64,000 nt of DNA from Amaranthus tricolor (taxonomy: Eukaryota > Streptophyta > Magnoliopsida > Caryophyllales > Amaranthaceae). Below the pieces are notes generated by a model. The model ran no database searches. It saw only the letters and a list, made by a program, of their open reading frames with translations, and was not told the DNA's origin. A program made the translations under genes and the position numbers. Location: the NCBI RefSeq assembly GCF_026212465.1, contig NC_080059.1:24133292-24197291 (forward strand), in the 5' to 3' direction. Below are positions 36,835-51,274 of this stretch, one piece after another; position 1 is the stretch's first letter, and each line of letters starts with the position of its first letter.

Positions 36835-39800
36835 TTGATCTTTGTTCATTCTTCATTGATCATTGATCCTTGTTCATTCTTCATCGTTCATTCGTCATTG
36901 ATCATTGATCCTTGTTCATTCTTCATCGTTCATTCGTCATTGATCATTGATCCTTGTTCATTCTTCATCGATCATTCGTCAATAACCATTAATCCTTGTT
37001 CATTCTTCATCGTTCATTCTTCATTGATCATTGATCCAAGTTCATTCTTCATCGTTCATTCGTCATTGACCATTAATGCTTGTTCATTCTTCATCGTTCA
37101 TTCGTCATTGACCATTAATCCTTGTTCATTCTTCATCGTTCATTCTTCATTGATAATTGTTCCTTGTTCATTCTTCATCGTTCATTCTTCATTGAGAATT
37201 GATCGTTGTTCATTCTTCATCGTTCATTCTTCATTGATCATTGATCCTTGTTCATTCTTCATCGTTCATTCTTCATTGATCATTGATCCTTGTTCATTCT
37301 TCATCGTTCATTCTTCATTGATCATTGATCCTTGTTCATTCTTCATCGTTCATTCGTCATTGACCATTAATGCTTGTTCATTCTTCATCGTTCATTCTTC
37401 ATTAATCATTGATCCTTGTTCATTCTTCATCGTTCATTCGTCATTGATCATTGATCCTTGTTCATTCTTCATCGTTCATTCGTCATTGACCATTAATCCT
37501 TGTTCATTATTCATCGTTCATTCTTCATTGATCATTGTTCCTTGTTCATTCTTCATTGAGAATTGATCCTTGTTGATTCTTCATCGTTCATTCTTCATTG
37601 ATCATTGATCCTTGTTCATTCTTCATCGTTCATTCTTCATTGATCATTGATCCTTGTTCATTCTTCATCGTTCATTCTTCTTTGATCATTGATCTTTTTT
37701 CATTCTTCATTGATCATTGATCCTTGTTCCTTCTTCATCGTTCATTCTTCATTGATCATTGATCCTATTTTATCCTTCATCGTTCATTCTTCATTGATCA
37801 TTGATCCTTGTTCATTCTTCATCGTTCATTCTTCATTGAGAATTGATCCTTGTTCATTCTTCAACGTTCATTCTTCATTGATCATTGATCCTTGTTCATT
37901 CTTCATCGTTAATTCTTCATTGATCATTGATCCTTGTTCATTCTTCATCGTTCATTCTTCATTGATCATTGATCCTTGTTCATTCTTCATCGTTCATTCG
38001 TCATTGACCATTAATGCTTGTTCATTCATCATCGTTCATTCTTCATTGATATTTGATCCTTGTTCATTCTTCATCGTTCATTCTTCATTGATCATTGATC
38101 CTTGTTTATTCTTCATCGTTCATTCGTCATTGACCATTAATCCTTGTTCATTATTCATCGTTCATTCTTCATTTATCATTGTTCCTTGTTCATTCTTCAT
38201 CGTTCATTCTTCATTGAGAATTGATCCTTGTTCATTCTTCATCGTTCATTCTTCATTGATCATTGATCCTTGTTCATTCTTCATCGTTCATTCTTCATTG
38301 ATCATTGATCCTTGTTCATTCTTCATTGTTCATTCTTCTTTGATCATTGATCTTTTTTCATTCTTCATTGATCATTGATCCTTGTTCATTCTTCATAGTT
38401 CATTCTTCATTGATCATTGATCCTTGTTCATTCTTCATCGTTCATTCGTCATTGACCATTAATGCTTGTTCATTCTTCATCGTTCATTCTTCATTGATCA
38501 TTGATCCTTGTTCATTCTTCATCGTTCATTCGTCATTGATCATTGATCCTTGTTCATTCTTCATCGTTCATTCGTCATTGACCATTAATCCTTGTTCATT
38601 CTTCATCGTTCATTCTTCATTGATCATTGATCCTTGTTCATTCTTCATCGTTCATTCGTCATTGACCATTAATCCTTGTTCATTCTTCCTTGTTTATTCT
38701 TCATTGATCATTGATCCTTGTTCATTCTTCATCGTTCATTCTTCTTTGATCATTGATCCTTGTTCATTCTTCATTGATCATTGATCCTTGTTCATTCTTC
38801 ATCGTTCATTCGTCATTCATCATTGATCCTTGTTCATTCTTCATCGTTCATTCGTCATTGATCATTGATCCTTATTCATTCTTCATCGTTCATTCGTCAT
38901 TAACCATTAATCCTTGTTCATTCTTCATCGTTCATTCTTCATTGATCATTGATCCTTGTTCATTCTTCATCGTTCATTCGTCATTGACCATTAATCCTTG
39001 TTCATTCTTCATCGTTCATTCTTCATTGATCATTGATCCTTGTTCATTCTTCATCGTTCATTCGTCATTGATCATTGATCCTTGTTCATTCTTCATCGTT
39101 CATTCGTCATTGATCATTGATCCTTGTTCATTCTTCATCGTTCATTCGTCATTGATCATTGATCCTTGTTCATTCTTCATCGTTCATTCGTCATTGACCA
39201 TTAATCCTTGTTCATTATTCATCGTTCATTCTTCATTGATCATTGTTCCTTGTTCATTCTTCATTGTTCATTCTTCATTGAGAATTGATCCTTGTTGATT
39301 CTTCATCGTTCATTCTTCATTGATCATTGATCCTTGTTCATTCTTCATCGTTCATTCTTCATTGATCATTGATCCTTGTTCATTCTTCATCGTTCATTCT
39401 TCTTTGATCATTGATCTTTTTTCATTCTTCATTGATCATTGATCCTTGTTCCTTATTCATCGTTCATTCTTCATTGATCATTGATCCTTGTTTATCCTTC
39501 ATCGTTCATTCTTCATTGATCATTGATCCTTGTTCATTCTTCATCGTTCATTCTTCATTGAGAATTGATCCTTGATCATTCTTCAACGTTCATTCTTCAT
39601 TGATCATTGATCCTTGTTCATTCTTCATCGTTAATTCTTCATTGATCATTGATCCTTGTTCATTCTTCATCGTTCATTCTTCATTGATCATTGATCCTTG
39701 TTCATTCTTCATCGTTCATTCGTCATTGACCATTAATGCTTGTTCATTCATCATCGTTCATTCTTCATTGATATTTGATCCTTGTTCATTCTTCATCGTT

Positions 39801-42546
39801 TATTCTTCATTGATCATTGATCCTTGTTTATTCTTCATCGTTCATTCGTCATTGACCATTAATCCTTGTTCATTATTCATCGTTCATTCTTCATTTATCA
39901 TTGTTCCTTGTTCATTCTTCATCGTTCATTCTTCATTGAGAATTGATCCTTGTTCATTCTTCATCGTTCATTCTTCATTGATCATTGATCCTTGTTCATT
40001 CTTCATCGTTCATTCTTCATTGATCATTGATCCTTGTTCATTCTTCATTGTTCATTCTTCTTTGATCATTGATCTTTTTTCATTCTTCATTGATCATTGA
40101 TCCTTGTTCATTCTTCATCGTTCATTCTTCATTGATCATTGATCCTTGTTCATTCTTCATCGTTCATTCGTCATTGACCATTAATGCTTGTTCATTCTTC
40201 ATCGTTCATTCTTCATTGATCATTGATCCTTGTTCATTCTTCATCGTTCATTCGTCATTGATCATTGATCCTTGTTCATTCTTCATCGTTCATTCGTCAT
40301 TGACCATTAATCCTTGTTCATTCTTCATCGTTCATTCTTCATTGATCATTGATCCTTGTTCATTCTTCATCGTTCATTCGTCATTGACCATTAATCCTTG
40401 TTCATTCTTCCTTGTTTATTATTCATTGATCATTGATCCTTGTTCATTCTTCATCGTTCATTCTTCTTTGATCATTGATCCTTGTTCATTCTTCATTGAT
40501 CATTGATCCTTGTTCATTCTTCATCGTTCATTCGTCATTGATCATTGATCCTTGTTCATTCTTCATCGTTCATTCGTCATTGATCATTGATCCTTATTCA
40601 TTCTTCATCGTTCATTCGTCATTAACCATTAATCCTTGTTCATTCTTCATCGTTCATTCTTCATTGATCATTGATCCTTGTTCATTCTTCATCTTTCATT
40701 CGTCATTGACCATTAATCCTTGTTCATTCTTCATCGTTCATTCTTCATTGATCATTGATCCTTGTTCATTCTTCATCGTTCATTCGTCATTGATCATTGA
40801 TCCTTGTTCATTCCTCATCGTTCATTCGTCATTGATCATTGATCCTTGTTCATTCTTCATCGTTCATTCGTCATTGACCATTAATCCTTGTTCATTCTTC
40901 ATCGTTCATTCTTCATTGATTATTGATCCTTGTTCATTCTTCATCGTTCATTCGTCATTGACCATTAATCCTTGTTCATTCTTCATCGTTCATTCTTCAT
41001 TGATCATTGATCCTTGTTCATTCTTCATCGTTCATTCTTCTTTGATCATTGATCCTTGTTCATTCTTCATCGTTCATTCTTCATTGATCATTGATCCTTG
41101 TTCATTCTTCATCGTTCATTCGTCATTGACCATTAATCCTTGTTCATTCTTCATCGTTCATTCTTCATTGATAATTGTTCCTTGTTCATTCTTCATTGAG
41201 AATTGATCCTTGTTCATTGTTCATCGTTCATTCGTCATTGACCATTAATCCTTGTTCATTCTTCATCGTTCATTCTTCAGTGATCATTGTTCCTTGTTCA
41301 TTCTTCATCGTTCATTCTTCATTGAGAATTGATCCTTGTTCATTCTTCATCGTTCATTCTTCATTGATCATTGATCCTTGTTCATTCTTCATCGTTCATT
41401 CTTCATTGATCATTGATCCTTGTTCATTCTTCATCGTTCATTCTTCATTGATCATTGATCCTTGTTCATTCTTCATCGTTCATTCGTCATTGACTATTAA
41501 TGCTTGTTCATTCTTCATCGTTCATTCTTCATTGATCATTGATCCTTGTTCATTCTTCATCGTTCATTCTTCATTGATCATTGATCCTTGTTCATTCTTC
41601 ATCGTTCATTCGTCATTGACCATTAATCCTTGTTCATTATTCATCGTTCATTCTTCATTGATCATTGTTCCTTGTTCATTCTTCATCGTTCATTCTTCAT
41701 TGAGAATTGATCCTTGTTCATTCTTCATCGTTCATTCTTCATTGATCATTGATCCTTGTTCATTCTTCATCGTTCATTCTTCTTTGATCATTGATCTTTG
41801 TTCATTCTTCATTGATCATTGATCCTTGTTCATTCTTCATCGTTCATTCGTCATTGATCATTGATCCTTGTTCATTCTTCATCGTTCATTCGTCATTGAT
41901 CATTGATCCTTGTTCATTCTTCATCGATCATTCGTCATTAACCATTAATCCTTGTTCATTCTTCATCGTTCATTCTTCATTGATCATTGATCCAAGTTCA
42001 TTCTTCATCGTTCATTCGTCATTGACCATTAATGCTTGTTCATTCTTCATCGTTCATTCGTCATTGACCATTAATCCTTGTTCATTCTTCATCGTTCATT
42101 CTTCATTGATAATTGTTCCTTGTTCATTCTTCATCGTTCATTCTTCATTGAGAATTGATCGTTGTTCATTCTTCATCGTTCATTCTTCATTGATCATTGA
42201 TCCTTGTTCATTCTTCATCGTTCATTCTTCATTGATCATTGATCCTTGTTCATTCTTCATCGTTCATTCTTCATTGATCATTGATCCTTGTTCATTCTTC
42301 ATCGTTCATTCGTCATTGACCATTAATGCTTGTTCATTCTTCATCGTTCATTCTTCATTGATCATTGATCCTTGTTCATTCTTCATCGTTCATTCGTCAT
42401 TGATCATTGATCCTTGTTCATTCTTCATCGTTCATTCGTCATTGACCATTAATCCTTGTTCATTATTCATCGTTCATTCTTCATTGATCATTGTTCCTTG
42501 TTCATTCTTCATTGTTCATTCTTCATTGAGAATTGATCCTTGTTGA
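36835..42546. repeat. Minisatellite segmental duplication, 4,956-bp offset
   Basis: The block starting at 36,835 recurs from 41,791. Rare variants match at exactly 4,956 bp (118 x 42): TCATCGATCATTCGTC (36,965 and 41,921) and TCCAAGTTC (37,035 and 41,991). After about 37.6 kb the offset becomes 4,970 bp (frames starting at 37,689 and 42,659), consistent with a 14-bp length change. At least one substitution separates the copies: CAATAACC versus CATTAACC near 36,980. The shared stretch includes the marker AACGTTCATTC. Confidence 0.85.
38347..40506. repeat. Minisatellite segmental duplication, 1,722-bp offset
   Basis: The segment from 38,347 to 38,784 recurs at 40,069-40,506, an offset of 1,722 bp (41 x 42). 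The marker CATTCTTCCTTGTTTATT is at 38,681 and 40,403. Preceding units shared with the 37.7-38.4 and 39.6-40.1 kb stretches (AACGTTCATTC, CGTTAATTC, ATTCATCATCG) show that the duplicated block begins well before 38,347. Single-base differences are present, for example TTTATTCTTC versus TTTATTATTC. Confidence 0.82.
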
Positions 42547-43981
42547 TTCTTCATCGTTCATTCTTCATTGATCATTGATCCTTGTTCATTCTTCATCGTT
42601 CATTCTTCATTGATCATTGATCCTTGTTCATTCTTCATCGTTCATTCTTCTTTGATCATTGATCTTTTTTCATTCTTCATTGATCATTGATCCTTGTTCC
42701 TTCTTCATCGTTCATTCTTCATTGATCGTTGATCCTTGTTTATTCTTCATCGTTCATTCTTCATTGATCATTGATCCTTGTTCATTCTTCATCGTTCATT
42801 CTTCATTGAGAATTGATCCTTGTTCATTCTTCAACGTTCATTCTTCATTGATCATTGATCCTTGTTCATTCTTCATCGTTAATTCTTCATTGATCATTGA
42901 TCCTTGTTCATTCTTCATCGTTCATTCTTCATTGATCATTGATCCTTGTTCATTCTTCATCGTTCATTCGTCATTGACCATTAATGCTTGTTCATTCATC
43001 ATCGTTCATTCTTCATTGATATTTGATCCTTGTTCATTCTTCATCGTTCATTCTTCATTGATCATTGATCCTTGTTTATTCTTCATCGTTCATTCGTCAT
43101 TGACCATTAATCCTTGTTCATTATTCATCGTTCATTCTTCATTTATCATTGTTCCTTGTTCATTCTTCATCGTTCATTCTTCATTGATCATTGATCCTTG
43201 TTCATTCTTCATCGTTCATTCTTCTTTGATCATTGATCTTTTTTCATTCTTCATTGATCATTGATCCTTGTTCCTTCTTCATCGTTCATTCTTCATTGAT
43301 CATTGATCCTTGTTCATTCCTCATCGTTCATTCGTCATTGACCATTAATGCTTGTTCATTCTTCATCGTTCATTCTTCATTGATCATTGATCCTTGTTCA
43401 TTCTTCATCGTTCATTCGTCATTGATCATTGATCCTTGTTCATTCTTCATCGTTCATTCGTCATTGACCATTAATCCTTGTTCATTCTTCATCGTTCATT
43501 CTTCATTGATCATTGATCCTTGTTCATTCTTCATCGTTCATTCGTCATTGACCATTAATCCTTGTTCATTCTTCATTGTTCATTCTTCATTGATCATTGA
43601 TCCTTGTTCATTCTTCATCGTTCATTCTTCTTTTATCATTGATCCTTGTTCATTCTTCATTGATCATTGATCCTTGTTCATTCTTCATCGTTCATTCGTC
43701 ATTGATCATTAATCCTTGTTCATTCTTCATCGTTCATTCGTCATTGATCATTGATCCTTGTTCATTCTTCATCGTTCATTCGTCATTAACCATTAATCCT
43801 TGTTCATTCTTCATCGTTCATTCTTCATTGATCATTGATCCTTGTTCATTCTTTATCGTTCCTTCGTCATTGACCATTAATCCTTGTTCATTCTTCATCG
43901 TTCATTCTTCATTGATCATTGATCCTTGTTCATTCTTCATCGTTCATTCTTCTTTGATCATAGATCCTTGTTCATTCTTCA

Positions 43982-46900
43982 TTGATCATTGATCCTTGTT
44001 CATTCTTCATCGTTCATTCGTCATTGATCATTGATCCTTGTTCATTCTTCATCGTTCATTCGTCATTGATCATTGATCGTTGTTCATTCTTCATCGTTCA
44101 TTCGTCATTGACCATTAATCCTTGTTCATTCTTCATCGTTCATTCTTTATTGATCATTGATCCTTGTTCATTCTTCATCGTTCATTCTTCATTGATCATT
44201 GATCCTTGTTCATTATTCATCGTTCATTCGTCATTGACCATTAATCCTTGTTCATTCTTCATCGTTCATTCTTCATTGATCATTGCTCCTTGTTCATTCT
44301 TCATCGTTCATTCTTCATTGAGAATTGATCCTTGTTCATTCTTCATCGTTCATTCTTCATTGATCATTGATCCTTGTTCATTCTTCATCGTTCATTCTTC
44401 ATTGATCATTGATCCTTGTTTATTCTTCATCGTTCATTCTTCATTGATCATTGATCCTTGTTCATTCTACATCGTTCATTCGTCATTGACCATTAATTCT
44501 TGTTCATTCTTCATCGTTCATTCTTCATTGATCATTGATCCTTGTTCATTCTTCATCGTTCATTCTTCTTTGATCATTGATCTTTTTTCTTTCTTCATTG
44601 ATCATTGATCCTTGTTCATTCTTCATCGTTCATTCGTCATTGATCATTGATCCTTGTTCATTCTTCATCGTTCATTCGTCATTGATCATTGATCCTTGTT
44701 CATTCTTCATCGTTCATTCGTCATTGACCATTAATCCTTGTTCATTCTTCATCGTTCTTTCTTCATTGATTATTGATCCTTGTTCATTCTTCATCGTTCA
44801 TTCGTCATTGACCATTAATCCTTGTTCATTCTTCATCGTTCATTCTTCATTGATCATTGATCCTTGTTCATTCTTCATCGTTCATTCTTCATTGATCATT
44901 GATCCTTGTTCATTATTCATCGTTCATTCGTCATTGACCATTAATCCTTGTTCATTCTTCATCGTTCATTCTTCATTGATCATTGTTCCTTATTCATTCT
45001 TCATCGTTCATTCTTCATTGAGAATTGATCCTTGTTCATTCTTCATCGTTCATTCTTCATTGATCATTGATCCTTGTTCATTCTTCATCCTTCATTCTTC
45101 TTTGATCATTGATCTTTTTTCATTCTTCATTGATCATTGATCCTTGTTCATTCTTCATCGTTCATTCGTCATTGATCATTGATCCTTGTTCATTCTTCAT
45201 CGTTCATTCGTCATTAACCATTAATCCTTGTTCATTCTTCATCGTTCATTCTTTATTGATCATTGATCCTTGTTCATTCTTCATCGTTCATTCGTCATTG
45301 ACCATTAATCCTTGTTTATTCTTCATCGTTCATTCTTCATTGATCATTGATCCTTGTTCATTCTTCATCGTTCATTTGTCATTAACCATTAATCCTTGTT
45401 CATTCTTCACCGTTCATTCTTCATTGATCATTGATCCTTGTTCATTCTTCATCGTTCATTCTTCTTTGATCATTGATCCTTGTTCATTCTTCATTGATCA
45501 TTGATCCTTGTTCATTCTTCATCGTTCATTCGTCATTGATCATTGATCCTTGTTCATTCTTCATCGTTCATTCGTCATTGATCATTGATCCTTGTTCATT
45601 CTTCATCGTTCATTCGTCATTGACGATTAATCCTTATTCATTCTTCATCGTTCATTCTTCATTGATCATTGATCCTTGTTCATTCTTCATCGTTCATTCT
45701 TCATTGATCATTGATCCTTGTTCATTATTCATCGTTCATTCGTCATTGACCATTAATCCTTGTTCATTCTTCATCGTTCATTCTTCATTGATCATTGTTC
45801 CTTATTCATTCTTCATCGTTCATTCTTCATTGAGAATTGATCCTTGTTCATTCTTCATCGTTCATTCTTCATTGATCATTGATCCTTGTTCATTCTTCAT
45901 CGTTCATTCTTCTTTGATCATTGATCTTTTTTCATTCTTCATTGATCATTGATCCTTGTTCATTCTTCATCGTTCATTCGTCATTGATCATTGATCCTTG
46001 TTCATTCTTCATCGTTCATTCGTCATTAACCATTAATCCTTGTTCATTCTTCATCGTTCATTCGTCATTGACCATTAATCCTTGTTCATTCTTCATCGTT
46101 CATTCTTCATTGATCATTGATCCTTGTTCATTCTTCATCGTTCATTCGTCATTGACCATTAATGCTTGTTCATTCTTCATCGTTCATTCTTCATTGATCA
46201 TTGATCCTTGTTCATTCTTCATCGTTCATTCGTCATTAACCATTAATCCTTGTTCATTCTTCATCGTTCATTCGTCATTGACCATTAATCCTTGTTCATT
46301 CTTCATCGTTCATTCTTCATTGATCATTGATCCTTGTTCATTCTTCATCGTTCATTCGTCATTGACCATTAATGCTTGTTCATTCTTCATCGTTCATTCT
46401 TCATTGATCATTGATCCTTGTTCATTCTTCATCGTTCATTCGTCATTGATCATTGATCCTTGTTCATTCTTCATCGTTCATTCGTCATTGACCATTAATC
46501 CTTGTTCATTCTTCATCGTTCATTCTTCATTGATCATTGATCCTTGTTCATTCTTCATCGTTCATTCGTCATTGACCATTAATCCTTGTTCATTCTTCCT
46601 TGTTTATTCTTCATTGATCATTGATCCTTGTTCATTCTTCATCGTTCATTCTTCTTTGATCATTGATCCTTGTTCATTCTTCATTGATCATTGATCCTTG
46701 TTCATTCTTCATCGTTCATTCTTCTTTGATCATAGATCCTTGTTCATTCTTCATTGATCATTGATCCTTGTTCATTCTTCATCGTTCATTCGTCATTGAT
46801 CATTGATCCTTGTTCATTCTTCATCGTTCATTCGTCATTGATCATTGATCGTTGTTCATTCTTCATCGTTCATTCGTCATTGACCATTAATCCTTGTTCA

Positions 46901-47380
46901 TTCTTCATCGTTCATTCTTTATTGATCATTGATCCTTGTTCATTCTTCATCGTTCATTCTTCATTGATCATTGATCCTTGTTCATTATTCATCGTTCATT
47001 CGTCATTGACCATTAATCCTTGTTCATTCTTCATCGTTCATTCTTCATTGATCATTGCTCCTTGTTCATTCTTCATCGTTCATTCTTCATTGAGAATTGA
47101 TCCTTGTTCATTCTTCATCGTTCATTCTTCATTGATCATTGATCCTTGTTCATTCTTCATCGTTCATTCTTCATTGATCATTGATCCTTGTTTATTCTTC
47201 ATCGTTCATTCTTCATTGATCATTGATCCTTGTTCATTCTACATCGTTCATTCGTCATTGACCATTAATTCTTGTTCATTCTTCATCGTTCATTCTTCAT
47301 TGATCATTGATCCTTGTTCATTCTTCATCGTTCATTCTTCTTTGATCATTGATCTTTTTTCTTTCTTCATTGATCATTGA
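43982..47380. repeat. Minisatellite segmental duplication, 2,772-bp offset
   Basis: Positions 43,982-44,608 and 46,754-47,380 carry the same ordered variants at an offset of exactly 2,772 bp (66 x 42). Rare markers agree: GATCGTTG (44,079 and 46,851 for its GT step), CATTGCTCC, and CTACATCG (44,467 and 47,239). Their conceptual translations are identical over 208 codons, so the copies are very similar. The sequence between them consists of other minisatellite groups. Confidence 0.88.
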
Positions 47381-48299
47381 TCCTTGTTCATTCTTCATCG
47401 TTCATTCGTCATTGATCATTGATCCTTGTTCATTCTTCATCGTTCATTCTTCTTTGATCATTGATCTTTTTTCATTCTTCATTGATCATTGATCCTTGTT
47501 CATTCTTCATCGTTCATTCGTCATTGATCATTGATCCTTGTTCATTCTTCATCGTTCATTCGTCATTAACCATTAATCCTTGTTCATTCTTCATCGTTCA
47601 TTCTTTATTGATCATTGATCCTTGTTCATTCTTCATCGTTCATTCGTCATTGACCATTAATCCTTGTTCATTCTTCATCGTTCATTCTTCATTGATCATT
47701 GATCCTTGTTCATTCTTCATCGTTCATTCGTCATTGACCATTAATGCTTGTTCATTCTTCATCGTTCATTCTTCATTGATCATTGATCCTTGTTCATTCT
47801 TCATCGTTCATTCGTCATTGATCATTGATCCTTGTTCATTCTTCATCGTTCATTCGTCATTGACCATTAATCCTTGTTCATTCTTCATCGTTCATTCTTC
47901 ATTGATTATTGATCCTTGTTCATTCTTCATCGTTCATTCGTCATTGACCATTAATCCTTGTTCATTCTTCCTTGTTTATTCTTCATTGATCATTGATCCT
48001 TGTTCATTCTTCATCGTTCATTCTTCTTTGATCATTGATCCTTGTTCATTCTTCATTGATCATTGATCCTTGTTCATTCTTCATCGTTCATTCGTCATTG
48101 ATCATTGATCCTTGTTCATTCTTCATCGTTCATTCGTCATTAACCATTAATCCTTGTTCGTTCTTCATCGTTCATTCTTCATTGATCATTGATCCTTATT
48201 CATTCTTCATCGTTCATTCGTCATTGACCATTAATCCTTGTTCATTCTTCATCGTTCATTCTTCATTGATCATTGATCCTTGTTCATTCTTCATCGTTC

Positions 48300-50150
48300 A
48301 TTCTTCTTTGATCATAGATCCTTGTTCATTCTTCATTGATCATTGATCCTTGTTCATTCTTCATCGTTCATTCGTCATTGATCATTGATCCTTGTTCATT
48401 CTTCATCGTTCATTTGTCATTAACCATTAATCCTTGTTCATTCTTCACCGTTCATTCTTCATTGATCATTGATCCTTGTTCATTCTTCATCGTTCATTCT
48501 TCTTTGATCATTGATCCTTGTTCATTCTTCATTGATCATTGATCCTTGTTCATTCTTCATCGTTCATTCGTCATTGATCATTGATCCTTGTTCATTCTTC
48601 ATCGTTCATTCGTCATTGATCATTGATCCTTGTTCATTCTTCATCGTTCATTCGTCATTGACCATTAATCCTTGTTCATTCTTCATCGTTCATTCTTCAT
48701 TGATCATTGATCCTTGTTCATTCTTCATCGTTCATTCTTCATTGATCATTGATCCTTGTTCATTATTCATCGTTCATTCGTCATTGACCATTAATCCTTG
48801 TTCATTCTTCATCGTTCATTCTTCATTGATCATTGTTCCTTATTCATTCTTCATCGTTCATTCTTCATTGAGAATTGATCCTTGTTCATTCTTCATCGTT
48901 CATTCTTCATTGATCATTGATCCTTGTTCATTCTTCATCCTTCATTCTTCTTTGATCATTGATCTTTTTTCATTCTTCATTGATCATTGATCCTTGTTCA
49001 TTCTTCATCGTTCATTCGTCATTGATCATTGATCCTTGTTCATTCTTCATCGTTCATTCGTCATTAACCATTAATCCTTGTTCATTCTTCATCGTTCATT
49101 CTTTATTGATCATTGATCCTTGTTCATTCTTCATCGTTCATTCGTCATTGACCATTAATCCTAGTTTATTCTTCATCGTTCATTCTTCATTGATCATTGA
49201 TCCTTGTTCATTCTTCATCGTTCATTCTTCTTTGATCATAGATCCTTGTTCATTCTTCATTGATCATTGATCCTTGTTCATTCTTCATCGTTCATTCGTC
49301 ATTGATCATTGATCCTTGTTCATTCTTCATCGTTCATTTGTCATTAACCATTAATCCTTGTTCATTCTTCACCGTTCATTCTTCATTGATCATTGATCCT
49401 TGTTCATTCTTCATCGTTCATTCTTCTTTGATCATTGATCCTTGTTCATTCTTCATTGATCATTGATCCTTGTTCATTCTTCATCGTTCATTCGTCATTG
49501 ATCATTGATCCTTGTTCATTCTTCATCGTTCATTCGTCATTGATCATTGATCCTTGTTCATTCTTCATCGTTCATTCGTCATTGACCATTAATCCTTGTT
49601 CATTCTTCATCGTTCATTCTTCATTGATCATTGATCCTTGTTCATTCTTCATCGTTCATTCTTCATTGATCATTGATCCTTGTTCATTATTCATCGTTCA
49701 TTCGTCATTGACCATTAATCCTTGTTCATTCTTCATCGTTCATTCTTCATTGATCATTGTTCCTTATTCATTCTTCATCGTTCATTCTTCATTGAGAATT
49801 GATCCTTGTTCATTCTTCATCGTTCATTCTTCATTGATCATTGATCCTTGTTCATTCTTCATCCTTCATTCTTCTTTGATCATTGATCTTTTTTCATTCT
49901 TCATTGATCATTGATCCTTGTTCATTCTTCATCGTTCATTCGTCATTGATCATTGATCCTTGTTCATTCTTCATCGTTCATTCGTCATTAACCATTAATC
50001 CTTGTTCATTCTTCATCGTTCATTCTTTATTGATCATTGATCCTTGTTCATTCTTCATCGTTCATTCGTCATTGACCATTAATCCTTGTTTATTCTTCAT
50101 CGTTCATTCTTCATTGATCATTGATCCTTGTTCATTCTTCATCGTTCATT
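48300..50150. repeat. Minisatellite tandem duplication, 924-bp unit
   Basis: Two adjacent copies, about 48,300-49,223 and 49,224-50,147, are offset by 924 bp (22 x 42). Markers are TTTGATCATA (48,307 and 49,231), TTCACCGTTC, and ATCCTTCATTC (48,937 and 49,861). The latter also occurs at 45,087, showing an older related block. The internal 159-codon frame is identical in both copies. A difference appears near the end of the unit: CCTAGTTTATTC at about 49,162 versus CCTTGTTTATTC. Confidence 0.88.
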
Positions 50151-51274
50151 CGTCATTGACCATTAATGCTTGTTCATTCTTCATCGTTCATTCTTCATTG
50201 ATCATTGATCCTTGTTCATTCTTCATCGTTCATTCGTCATTGATCATTGATCCTTGTTCATTCTTCATCGTTCATTCGTCATTGACCATTAATCCTTGTT
50301 CATTCTTCATCGTTCATTCTTCATTGATCATTGATCCTTGTTCATTCTTCATCGTTCATTCGTCATTGACCATTAATCCTTGTTCATTCTTCCTTGTTTA
50401 TTCTTCATTGATCATTGATCCTTGTTCATTCTTCATCGTTCATTCTTCTTTGATCATTGATCCTTGTTCATTCTTCATTGATCATTGATCCTTGTTCATT
50501 TTTCATCGTTCATTCGTCATTGATCATTGATCCTTGTTCATTCTTCATCGTTCATTCGTCATTAACCATTAATCCTTGTTCATTCTTCATCGTTCATTCT
50601 TCATTGATCATTGATCCTTGTTCATTCTTCATCGTTCATTCGTCATTGACCATTAATCCTTGTTCATTCTTCATCGTTCATTCTTCATTGATCATTGATC
50701 CTTGTTCATTCTTCATCGTTCATTCTTCTTTGATCATAGATCCTTGTTCATTCTTCATTGATCATTGATCCTTGTTCATTCTTCATCGTTCATTCGTCAT
50801 TGATCATTGATCCTTGTTCATTCTTCATCGTTCATTCGTCATTGATCATTGATCCTTGTTCATTCTTCATCGTTCATTCGTCATTGACCATTAATCCTTG
50901 TTCATTCTTCATCGTTCATTCTTCATTGATTATTGATCCTTGTTCATTCTTCATCGTTCATTCATCATTGACCATTAATCCTTGTTCATTCTTCATCGTT
51001 CATTCTTCATTGATCATTGATCCTTGTACATTCTTCATCGTTCATTCTTCTTTGATCATTGATCCTTGTTCATTCTTCATCGTTCATTCTTCATTGATCA
51101 TTGATCCTTGTTCATTCTTCATCGTTCATTCGTCATTGACCATTAATCCTTGTTCATTCTTCATCGTTCATTCTTCATTGATAATTGTTCCTTGTTCATT
51201 CTTCATCGTTCATTCTTCATTGAGAATTGATCCTTGTTCATTCTTCATCGTTCATTCGTCATTGACCATTAATC

